Position numbers and translations under genes: made by a program
The notes under the pieces: generated by a model
What the model was told of the DNA's origin: nothing
The model's database searches: none
Seen by the model: the letters and a program-made list of their open reading frames with translations, nothing else
In this document: piece by piece, positions 45,758-57,500 of the stretch
Layout of the letters: the number at the start of each line of letters is the position of its first letter
Numbering within the stretch: the first letter of the stretch is position 1
Assembly (NCBI RefSeq): GCF_037975245.1
Contig: NC_092573.1
Span: 18,172,265-18,236,264 of the forward strand
DNA from: Apostichopus japonicus
Taxonomy: Eukaryota; Echinodermata; Holothuroidea; Aspidochirotida; Stichopodidae
Length of the DNA: 64,000 bases
Direction: 5' to 3'

Positions 45758-46568
45758 TCCAAAGAAGAAAGGTTCTTCATCAATATGAAGTTATTTCTGT
45801 TCTTCTTTTTTCGAAATATTCTGTAATAACAGAGACTTCTGGAAAACTTCTTCAGTGAGTACTGTCCAGTGCACGCATGGTTAAATCATGTAAGAACATG
45901 CCAGGATTCTATATCCAAATCCTAAACAAAAATAAAAGTTGTCTTGTGTAATGAGGAAATACAAATTTAATATCCCCGTGACGTCTTTATGTATAATCAT
46001 GTATCATTGCCAACCAGGAAAAGCTCGTAAACTAGTATTTGATACACACATATATTTGATAGAAATACTTCAAAACAAACTAGATACAGTTTCAACATCC
46101 AAAAAATAACATTACTTTCCTGATTGTGTTTCCTTTCACGGCAAACATAATCCTGGACAATTGCTCATTAGCATCCAACATGTAGCATTAGGCTAATCCA
46201 TAACCACGAGGTGCAAGAATTCCCTTCGTCTATAGATCTTACGGTTGTCATGAGTCTATACGGTTTACCCAGTTCAGTCGCAACGTTCCCATGTCAGTAT
46301 AGCATTTGTGTACCGCATATTTAGTGTGAGTCGAACGAATATCAATTCATGTCACGTTTACCATAACTCAGTGTTCCAGTTATCAAAAATTCAAGATATT
46401 CATCTTTTTAACCTTACTTAAAATGATTCAAGTTGAAATGATAAAAAGCTTTAGAAATTGACAAATTGAAATAAAACGTTATAAGAACTCTCATTTCCCC
46501 CTGCTTCATTATGTAATAGGTTGAATCTATGTATGAGTTTATCAGACACAAAAAAAAATATTCCGTTT

Positions 46569-46580
46569 AGCTTATATATA
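46569..46580 (-). promoter_or_regulatory. Possible TATA box of receptor A
   Basis: The minus strand reads CTATATATAAGC about 0.8 kb upstream of the start codon, within sequence conserved between A and B. In B the same place reads CTACATAAG. The distance to the ATG would imply a long 5' UTR or a UTR intron, so the call is weak. Confidence 0.25.
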
Positions 46581-46852
46581 GCAGCAACAGATGTGGGAAG
46601 GGCGGACTGAACTCTCGGTTTACATGTTGACCGCATCGGAACAGGTCACCATCTTGATTCATTGATTCAAGGCCCAATTTCATACGGTCACCGATTAGAA
46701 CACTTCTGAGCTGGGCAGTCCACCCATAATAGGGTTGGGGATTACAAAATCATATAATTTTCTCCGAATATCAACTCAATTTCCTTAGTTTCTGACAAGC
46801 TGACTTTAGATAGTCCATCATCTTCATCACCACCACCCCATCATCAATCTGC

Positions 46853-47529
46853 TTAAAGTCTCAATGCGTGTTTGCCAAATTTTAACTTCGACCTTTCCGG
46901 CTTACTGCCCTTTTCAGTGAAAATAACACCGTTCTATGCAATTTTCTTATTGATAATCATTATTTTGATTGAGTTATCTGTCGTTATACATTTTGAGCTG
47001 AATAAAATCGCCAGATATTTTAACGAGTCCGTACATTCTTCCAAACTTCAAGCAAAGTTTGCAAGCCCCGCCCAAAGATCATGCGCAAATCAAATCTCTC
47101 TGTTTTGTTGGCGACCGTTAGGCCTACTTTACTTTCCCTTTCGTGGAAAGCCTATACGTTAGGTCAATTCTCTTGAATAGTATCTTTCTTTCGGTCTTAC
47201 CAATGTAGCCTGCGAAATTGTGTCACTTTTCTTCCATTGCAATGAATAAACAGGTGTTTTCAGCCGTTTCCTCCGTGAAATTGGTTAAAAAAGTGGACGA
47301 TACGAGTATATATAGGTTACATGTGTGTAATGAACATGCTGATATGGGCGGTCGCAGTGAGTTAACGGTAAATCGTTCGCGACAGAAACGATATTTCTTT
47401 CAATTGCGACAGTTTTTCTCCATTTAACCCACCTGGTCAGATTGCATTTAGAATAAGAAACATTGAACCTGCTTCGGAAGTTTGTTTTCCGAAATTCATC
47501 AACAAACACGTAGCCTACTGAGACTTTAA
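46853..47529. mobile_element. TTAA-ended inverted-repeat element (family 1, copy 1)
   Basis: 677 bp bounded by TTAAAGTCTCA and its exact inverse TGAGACTTTAA. A second copy is at 56106-56802. TTAA at both ends fits the TTAA target duplication of piggyBac or Kolobok elements. It carries no transposase. Its internal ORFs are not conserved in the second copy. Confidence 0.75.
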
Positions 47530-49117
47530 TTCAATGTCGATATTGTTCTTTACCTATGTTGGCGTTCCATACGTTATACTTGTTTATGTTTTTCTAAGTG
47601 CACTCGGCAGCTCATACGCCGATAGAAAGTAAAGCGGAGTATTACAAACGTATCAAACCAACTGGGGAGATGATTGAATTTAAGCATCAATTGTATGCAT
47701 GATAATTGAAGGATATTTACATATTACTACGTATCTTTAAGATTTAAGATTTTCAATCTTTATCAAGTAAAAGAAAAGAAGAGTAGTACGCCCGTGCGAA
47801 AGAATACCTGCGAATTAATATATAACAACTCTGTGGCTCTCCTAGTTACAAAGACGCTAATTTAGAAAGTAGTTCCGTTAAGGCCTACATTGAATTGGTA
47901 GCGAAAAAAACGTCACCCATTACTACAAGTTTCGGATATAATTCGCAAAAAGCCCGTCGATACATAAGTAACAAGAATTATATTGAGGAAATGGGACTGA
48001 CTACGTATGGAATGTAGTGGGTAAGTTTGCATAGTCCCAGTACTTTGCATGTGAATATCCCTAAGCATTTATTTAAAAATTCTTCATAACAACCAAGTTT
48101 CTTATGGTCGATACTTCGTAGTAACACTAACGCAAGTATCGCTGATAATTTACTGACACTATAGTTATATAACTGAAAGTAGCAGTTCCACGACAATAGA
48201 ATGTTACTTGTTGCTAGAAAACCGTTGAAATAAACCAAAGTGGAGTCATTTATCCAACATGTGACCAAATAATGAATGAAACTTGACTTAAGTTATGCTT
48301 TCTTCGCTATCATTATCATCATCATCAATCATCGTAACCTACTGTACACTCTAATCGTATGGTTGGTGAAAATGAGATTGAGAGGGTCAACTATATGGGC
48401 CTAATTTAAATGAATTAACAATAACATCGACAAATGGTCATACCAATTGGCCTAGTGCCCAACAAGAGAATCTTGTCATGTTATTAATTTAACATGGCAG
48501 CGGGACGAATAAGGAATAAAGCCCTCACTATTTACCTTTCTGCAATGCTCATGTTTGTTAGGCCATGGGAATGAAAGGCTCCCCTAGACCTTCACAAACT
48601 TTTCCATTATTTGCCCAAAATGGTCACTCGATCACACAAATGCAATTCCAAATGATCAAACAGCAGTCAAAGAAAGTATTACGCATTCAGAGACTAGTAC
48701 GCACATGTACCCAGTAATTACCAAAACAGGTCTGCATCAGTGTTAGCTTATGGCTTCGTGCAAATTGCATTTCTGATCTGCTACAACTTGACAACATGAT
48801 CATTAGCAACAAAGACATGTATCATGGTACATTGCAATTAAATCCTTACTAGAAATAAATTTTTCAAAAATGATAAAAAGCCTCATGCCATTTGAAAAAT
48901 GTTTATAATCTGCAACGTTCATTTCCAGGGCCATATTCTATAGCAGCCAGATGAATTTATAAGGACTACTGTATCACTCTACCACCTGATGGCTGGAAAA
49001 ATAGTAATGAGTACTGCCTTGTCATTCATGCGACAAAGAGCATGACTCTTCCTTATTCATCTGGCAGCTGACAAATTAGATTCATTGATCTGGTTTTGAG
49101 ATCATACCCCCACTACA

Positions 49118-49711
49118 GGAACCAGATTCTCTTGACCATTAAATAATTTCTGTCTTGCCATAATGTTGAGCACAGTCTTTCATGGAATTGGTATTCTGGT
49201 TTGGGAACTGGCTTTACAATCTTGTTCTTTCAATTGTCTTGAAAAACTTTGTTCACCATACTGTAGCTGCACTGCAGCAATGATGATGAGCACCTCCCTC
49301 ATACTTCGAAAGTGGTCAGATGTAATACAAATCTCATCTGTGGAATGGATACATACAGTAGCAATGGTAGCATGCCTGCATTGTAACTCTTTGATTACTT
49401 ATCAAAGAGAGAGGCTTGGTATGCTGTAAGCCTGTGTTCATCCCAGATCATCAGAAAGATAGGCTATGAAATGAGCTTCTGTTGGCTTCATAGCCATTTG
49501 AATACTTAACTACTTACCTACTGTACCGTAAAGACAGACTCTTATACAGTACGAAGTGGGTCTGGACTCTGGACAAAGGCAAGTATACAGGTCTATGACT
49601 ACTGTAGAAGGTCTGTTATCTGCCCCTTTGGAGGAGGTCTGTTATCTGCCCCTTTGGAGGAAACATTGCATAGTACTAGAAAGTTTGCCTTGGTCAAGAG
49701 AATCTGGCTCC
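49118..49711. repeat. 594-bp segment bounded by a 21-bp inverted repeat
   Basis: GGAACCAGATTCTCTTGACC at the left and TGGTCAAGAGAATCTGGCTC at the right are inverse copies, 20 of 21 matching. A small hairpin GGCTATGAA/TTCATAGCC lies at about 49462-49495. It may be a mobile element. No target duplication was identified. Confidence 0.45.
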
Positions 49712-51666
49712 TAGTAGATTTTGTTCAACCCATAGCACTTGATTGTGTGCCAAAATCTCTAACTGTTTATGCCAATCCTGTACTCAGGTGCCTTACTTTA
49801 TCCTCCTGCAATCTGTTCAGAGATAAATGAAACTTTCACAAATTCAGACCCATAGGCTGTATCATCTCCCCCTTCCATACCCCATCCCTCTCCCCCTCTT
49901 CCCCTCTCCCCCTCCCCCCATTTATAGCATTCAGTTTGCAGCAAATAAAGTACAATTTCCTGTAAGACTGCAGAATCCACATTGTAATTTGTACTGTATT
50001 ACATGTACACAATCATTGCTACAAAATGCTCAAAAGTTACATCTCTATTTAATACATGATGTGTCACACTAATGATGTGTCTACAGTATACAAATTATAA
50101 CATTTTAGGCATAAAACTCAAGAGAAGAATTTGACTGCTCCGGTCTCAAATAACATGACAGTTTACAAGTCATAACATATTAAAGTTGACATATATAGTG
50201 CACATATGTACAATACTGGTCATTATTGTACTTCTCTCTGTTGCTGGTGACAAGTTAAAGATTTTTACCGTTTTAAAAAGTTGACTGTTTACAAAAACTG
50301 TTTTCAATGTAGTGGGTAAAAGTGGCAAGTTAAATGCAATTATGTGAAAAGGTTTAAAATTTGGTAAAGTTTCATTAACGTTAAGTAACAGCACAGTAGA
50401 TATGGCATCATCATGGCAAGTGAATTGAAATTTCTTTGTATTCAAAATATATCAATTATCCACAAAAGGAAGTACAAAACAGTTTGCTCTTCAGCAAATT
50501 GCATTTCGATGAAGCCTTAGATTTGAAGACAAAAAAACAAAGAAGATTTATTTTTAAAAGAAATTTATGTGAAGCTTTCAAAATAAAAAGGAAAAATGCC
50601 ATGATGAAATGTCATACCACCTACTGGGATTCTAGGAGTAGAGTAACGAACAAAGAAGAACAGATAAAGTCACCTGAGGACAGCCCTATCTCAATTTAGC
50701 AAGGAGATATTGAAATGTGATCACATATCAGTATGGAATTTCTTTTGTGTGCGTGTGTTCCCTGTTTTCACATTGTCTGCCAGTAGGATTCACGTGAAAA
50801 AAAAACTTTTTTGCAGAATTTTTATCTTGATAACTGTCCTAGTCCAAAAAGCAAGAAAATTTGAGTGTTAATGATTTCATAATGGCTAAACCATCCAGTA
50901 TTCAATATATTCAGCTAAACTTCTGGAAACTTCTCTTAACTTTAAAGCTATCTAATTGATAATGAGATTGACTGACATTCAACATCATTTGTCCTTGACA
51001 AGTAAGTGTACAGTTATGCATCGCAAACATGTGACAGTCTTTGACGGCAGTAAAATCTTCATTTCCTACTGAGCTTGTATTGTAATTAAGGAACTGACTG
51101 TAAATGGTTCATATGTTACAGTATGTGTGGATGGAGTACATTAGTCAGGACTGCTACTTTAATTTATGAGCCTCAGCTGTTTAAACTGTGTCATTGCTCC
51201 TAACTTTGAAGTGGTTACAAACCGCAGAACTACTACTAACAGTCTAAACCATTTCAGAGATTAATTTTTTTGCTAATGTCATCATTTGCAGTTTATATTT
51301 GAAGTTAAATGATATTTGTTGTACATTTCATAAATTATGTCCTCCCGTTCATACTTGAAGGCAGTGGTGGATTTGTGGGGTATACAGTGCAAGTCTTTTA
51401 GGTTGATGCTCTGCAAGGATAAAATTAAAGGATTAGTCCAAGATGAAAAGAGAAATGTTGGTCATAGTATTTACTGTAGTTTCCAGTACAGTAGCTACTG
51501 TATTGATGGTTTTAAGTAATTCCCCTTTAGAAAAGGCTAAAGTTCTGGAAGGCTCCTTTTAGATGTCAGAGGTGAAGATGTTGGCTCCTCAGTGCAGGCC
51601 CTAAATGTAAAAGTGTTTATCATTTTATATCAAGTTCTAATAACTCTACCAAAACATGTTCTTTTA

Positions 51667-52030
51667 TTAGGGTGTGAAGACTCGCACACAAAGAAACGTC
51701 TCATGTCGGTAATCTGACCTAGTTTCGACTGAGGTGTAAAAGGAGTGTTAGACACCACCATAGATCCCAGAAAACACACACACAGCTTGCTACCGTCGGT
51801 AATTAGACACTAGTGTACAGTCACTTCATGCAGCTACGGTCATTACCCATAACACAGTGTACATATCAGCGATGGACATCTCAGTTCCAGATAAAAGCTC
51901 TCACAAGGTATCACGTTACATTACTGTCTACATTTTGTAGTGATAAGAAAAAAACTTCACTTGCAAGCAACGGAAGTTAACTATTTTACAGGGCGGCACA
52001 CGGTTTGGGGTGAGTCTTCAATGCCTTTAA
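51667..52030. mobile_element. TTAA-ended inverted-repeat element (family 2, copy 1)
   Basis: 364 bp starting TTAGGGTGTGAAGACTCGC and ending GTGAGTCTTCAATGCCTTTAA-like text, so the ends are imperfect inverted repeats. A second copy is at 59240-59587. No coding content. Confidence 0.7.
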
Positions 52031-54305
52031 CATCATATTAACAACAGAGCACCCTTGGATGACATTGAAAACTATCTGTTATTGAGAGTGTTTTTAACTT
52101 CATTGTTTATTACATTGTATATTACTGTATGTGTATTTAATATAATGTGGCTGTCTTTCAAAGTGCAGTCCTACGGTACGGTACATTAAAAGTCTAATGT
52201 TTAACCTTCAAGTATTCTGTTACTGTTCATCTGAGGAACTGACCTAATGGTCTGTGTATTTAAGACTAATAACAATCCAGTTGTTTTTGTTGGTTACTTA
52301 TACCATATGTTTAAAGGGTCATTCTCAAAATTTAAAGATTTCATAGAGAGACTGTAGGCTACAACCTGGCCTGACCATACAGTAGAGCTCTGCATATGTG
52401 TTTTAACAGGACTTCTGCATTGAATCACAATGCATTTTGTGCCTAAACGTCATCCTTTAAACAATTTTAATTGTCTTATTTTTTTTTTTAAAGACGGTTT
52501 GGTTCTTGATAGAATTCATGCACTGCATACTGTAGTAGGGACAGTTCTGTACAGTAAACCTGGTAGTACTGTCGATCAAGTGGACAGTACACTATCTCTG
52601 ATGTCTGCAATCATTCACAGAAACATGTACAATATATTGTATGTAGTATACAGTATATATGTACTGTGTAATACAGATTTAAAAGTCATATAACATCAAT
52701 TCTGAAACAGGTGTTCACTGTGTATCATCAATGTAGTAAAATTGATTCCTTGACATGGTAATTAAGCAAGAAGGTCATGCTAAATGCCCCACGGTAGTCC
52801 AGTCGATTTTACTTAAATACATTCCCAACTGTGGCTTGTTAGAGGCCCTTTTTTAATTAACTCCATATTCGTTAGTTAACCATATATGCAGAAGTAAATA
52901 TTAGGGATATATACTTCCATGTTGTAAGTTACCAAACAGTGAGGGAGGGTTCATTTGTATATAGATATTGCACACCAATCTGTACTGTATAGAAAGATTG
53001 AAAACTCAATATCAATTAGATCGCGTTGCTGTACATTAAAGGAAAGCGTGGCTGGAAATTACTGTTTTCACAACAAAATAAATTGTAAGTACAGTATCTT
53101 GTAAACTAATGTGAAATCAGTGCCAATAAAAAAAATCTTTTTTTTTCTCTCAGAATTACCGAGTTCATTAAATGTTACAAGTTAACCCTTTATCCTTCTA
53201 TTGTATGTGTGTGCGCGAGTTGTATAATTGTGCCGTAATTAGTGTAGCTTGGGCCTCGGTGGGAATGGGAGGAGGGAGGGGGTGGAGCTGAGGAGGAGTA
53301 GTTCCTTTCCCAATTAACTCAATAGTCATTTGACTCACAAACTGAAACACTGGATGCATACATGTCTTAATAAGTACTGTAGATACACCTGGATTAATCT
53401 TTGGTTAGAATTCTGTGTATTTTTGTTTAGTGCTCTGTTACGCTGTACACAGTAGCTTCAGTAATTCCTAAGTTCATAACGCCTGGATATTAAGTCAGAC
53501 CTGTTTGTAGTCAATGTGTAATTTAATGCGGTCTGTCTTTAAGTCATCACATGTACAGTATGATGAATGCATGTACAGCGTAGCAAATTCAACACAAGCA
53601 CCAGAGGAGAAACATTGGTTGAAGCAACTTTATTTCAGATGGCCAAAGGGAACCAAAATCTCACTATACTACAGTTAGTTATGAAGATCCTATTGCTTAC
53701 TGAGGGATTCATAAGATTATTAGACACGAAAGAACTTTGCAATGTATATACAAATTTTGCATCCGCTTCGATAACAATGTGCTGTAATGATGTCTGAAAT
53801 AATTTCATGTGATAACTGGGAAAAAACTACCATGCAGGTATTATCGCATACTGTACATGTGCACACATTTTGTTGATACTTAATTTCAAAATCATTCGAG
53901 ATGTTGTGGTGATTGCATTGCTCATTGCAATACTATTGTGGTACAGTGCTGTTCTATGAAGCATAGATCTATTGTTGTCCTAATTGGACTTAAAGGTATG
54001 TCAATGACAATGGCTTTGTAACTTCGGAATCATTTGGAAGGGGTGGAGTTAATAATCAGTTATGTTTGACTGAACACAGACAATCTCTCTCTGTCCCAGA
54101 AGTGGCGGTTGAGTTTTTCAGTAAACCTTTTAGTAGACTGTCTTCCAACTTGATTAATATTTGTTATTTTTTTGCTGAAAAGAAAAGAAAAAGGAAGCCT
54201 AACTAACAGTAGATACTGACAATCAATTATTCAGAGGATGGTCCTGCCAGATACATGTTATTTTCATTTATTTATGTTTCTTTAAAATATCGTTGCAGCT
54301 AAATT

Positions 54306-54589
54306 ATGGTGGAGAAGGCATCTGAACCAGACAGTGGAATAGCAAGCACCCCAAACAAATCAACGCCCGTATCACACAGTGCAAAATCCAAGGATTCCGA
54401 TAATGTAGACCCAGTGGAGAGAGAGGAGGAGATAGAAGATGAAGGGGAGGGTTACCTAGAGGAAGAGGAAGGAGAGGGGGAGGGTGGTGGGGACAGTGGC
54501 CTTGAAGAGGTCACACTGGAGGACTCCAGAAAGGAATTACCAGAGAAGAGATGTCCATCATCGAAGAAAAAACGAAGAAGAAAGAAGAG
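54306..54589 (+). CDS. TTLL6: TTLL exon with start codon: acidic N-terminus
   Basis: An acceptor GTTGCAG ends at 54297, eight bases before the ATG, so a 5'-UTR exon lies upstream. The region is Glu/Gly-rich, then KKKRRRKKR. To keep frame with the next exon the donor must be AG|GTTGGT after 54589. The stronger-looking GTAAAA four bases later would break the frame. Confidence 0.8.
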
Positions 54590-57500
54590 GTTGGTAAAAT
54601 ACTGACATATGGCGTGGCTGTATCTTTAATTAATGGTGGTATATTAATGGTGATATGGCTTTAATTAATGGTAGTCTATTAATGGTGAAGAGGTTAATTA
54701 CTGACATATGGCGTGGCTGTATGTACACTTTAATAAATGTTGGTATATTAATGGTGATATGTCTTTAATTAATGGTGATATGTCTTTAATTAATGGTGGT
54801 ATATTAATGGTGATGAGGCTTTAATTAATGGTGATATGTCTTTAATTAATGGTGGTATATTAATGGTGGTATGGCTTTATTTAATGGTGATGGCTTTAGT
54901 TAATGGTTGTACAGTATATTAATGGTATACATGTACAGTACAGTTTTTATACCTCTTGGATAGTGCCCTGATAGGACGCTGAAGAAATGTTTGAACTCTG
55001 GGTTAGTTTGATTGTCGCTTCGTTTGAGATTGATTTGATGTCGATGATAATACAAGCACTCATGCACAAAAAAAATCACACTTGTAGCAGACACAATTGC
55101 ATGTGTACAGATTTAACATTTCAATACCACCGCAACATAGAGTTCTGCAAGTTGTTGAGTTAAATTCAATACCACCACAACATATATTTCTTCAAGTTGT
55201 TGAGTTAAGTTCAATACCACCGCAACATAGAGTTCTGCAAGTTGTTGAGTTAAACTAGCTTCTCAGAGGGAACACAATACAGATTTAGTTACTGGTTTTA
55301 CAGTAGTATGCCTCAAAGGAGCATTCTAATCAGGTAATTGAAGTCCTAACCGCACATATATGCAGTATACTGTAGAGTAGACAATTATAAAGGCTTTGTT
55401 GCCTCATAATTGTAGCAATTATTCTCTTCAGACAGATACTAATGCATCATGGAATAAATTACTGTATTTTTCACATTTTGAGACTGTCAGTTTTGACAAT
55501 TATTTTGTATGTTGTACAGTAGTGTCAGCACAGTAAGGGCAAATATTACACACAAAAAAATCATTTTAATTTTACTGACTTGCAATGCCTATTGTTGATG
55601 TTAAATGCAAGAAGATGTAGGATATGTTTGTCCTATGAAATTCTATCTTCCTTTTTTTTAATAGGGTGATTGGTATCAACCTCAATAACTGCAAGTACGA
55701 CTCAGGTGAGTGAGCTAATATCCGTTCTAACTATATCTCTACTCCTTTACCTTCTTCTATCTCATTTTGGATGAGGGGGAATGGGGGGCAGGATGGAAGG
55801 GGTATTAAGGCATAGAAGGATCAGAAGCCACTCCCACAGTAGATCAGTAAAATATATTGATGGTTTGCAAGCAGAACAAACTACACACTTACTAGCACAC
55901 CTTCAATTGAGAGTATATATACTATAACAATTAATACCTGGTGATTGCAGTTGCTCCAAGCTACTGTACTACTTTAGTCATGTTTGAGACCCTTGTACTT
56001 TAAGCCTGTATAAGCACAGCCTTTGCTAGTTCTGCTGTGAAAATTTGATTAAATCCTCACACCCTAGACTTTTTTTAAACCATCGTGCAGAGGAAAACCC
56101 CTTGTTTAAAGTCTCAATGTGTGTTTGCCAAATTTAGACTTCAACCTTTCCAGCTTACTGCCCTAAAAGCTCACTAATAATGACACTGTTCTATGCAATT
56201 TTCATATTAATATTCATTATTTTTATTGAGTTATCTGTCGTTAAACAGTTTGAACTGAATAAAATTTGCCAGATTTTTTAACCAGTCCGTAGATTCTACA
56301 AACTTCAATCAAAATTTGAAAGCCCCGCCCAAAGATCATGCGCCAATCAAATCTCTCTGTTTTGTTTACGACCGTTAGGCCTATCTTACTTTCACTTTCA
56401 TGACTAGCCTGTGTTAGGTCTCTTGAATAGTATCTTTCTTTTGGTCCTACCGATGTAGTAGCCTGTGAAATTGTGTCACTTTTCATTCCATTGCAAGGAA
56501 TAAACAGGTGTTTTCAGACGTTTCCTCCTTGGAATTGGGTCAAAAAAGTGGACGATAGGAGTATATAAAGGTTACAGGTACATTTGTGTAATGAACATGC
56601 TGATATGGGCAGTCGCAGTGATTTTACGGTAAATCGTTCGCGCCATAAGGGCAACAGAAAATAAATTTCTTTCTTTCAATTGCGACAGCTTTTCTCCATT
56701 AAACCCACCTAGTCAGAGTGCATTTTAGAATAAGAAACACTGAATCTTCTTCGGGAAGTTTGTTTTCCGAAATTCATCAGCAAACACGTATCAAGACTTT
56801 AATAGCCGAATGAAGGCACGCCCTCTGTAACGAAACACACAAAACAGTATCATCAAAGTGCAAGTACAGTATGTAGCGCAATGATTGAGCAGTATGAACA
56901 TATTGACCAAGAATGCAAGTAACTGCAGCTCGTGGTGTCACGTTTCCAAGGTGATTACCTGTCTGAAGATCAATGGTTGTGTATCCCTATCTCTATATCT
57001 CCATCATTAAACAAACTTGATGAGGAGAGGTATTATTGTTAATCACTTTATAAAACACCTCTATCACTCATCTCTGTTTGTTTGCCTTCATTGTTGTTTG
57101 ATCTTCCCATTAGGGCTAACCCCTACAGCTAGTGTATTCAGTTTGCTCATCCTTTCATTTGTTTTGGATTAATGGCCCATCACCATGATAACAAGTCTGT
57201 AACTACATGGTGAACATCGAGGCATGTACATACTAGCAAGGGATCTGAAACTCTACAGTACTAGTAAATACAGTAGTAGATGTCTGTTAAATGACTATGT
57301 AAAAAATACAGCTGAGACTGATACACAAGTTGTGTGCATGTCCCCGCATAGATGAACAGTGCATAGGAATCATAGTAAACCTAGGGTACTTGTGTCTGGT
57401 TGGTTGGAACCTGTTAACTGTTTCATTTTCTAAATAATAATGTTATTTGAAATTAGTAAATATATACGATCGATTCTTCTAGCATATATTAGAAGAAAGA

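Larger units (their letters stand above)
46641..54297. other. Region between receptor A and the TTLL coding start
   Basis: No protein-coding exon supported. It contains two TTAA-ended elements, an inverted repeat (49118-49711), a doubled 24-bp CTGTTATCTGCCCCTTTGGAGG unit at 49614-49663 and short simple repeats. It probably includes a 5'-UTR exon and first intron of the TTLL gene, because the first coding exon begins with a splice acceptor. Confidence 0.5.

Noticed and set aside
46872-47162. 96-codon frame with a hydrophobic stretch
   Set aside because: Starts at TTG, lies wholly inside a TTAA-ended transposon, and is not kept open in the second copy at 56106-56802.
49163-49429. 88-codon frame in the inverted-repeat-bounded segment
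   Set aside because: No motif, no splice context and no homologous copy to test it against.
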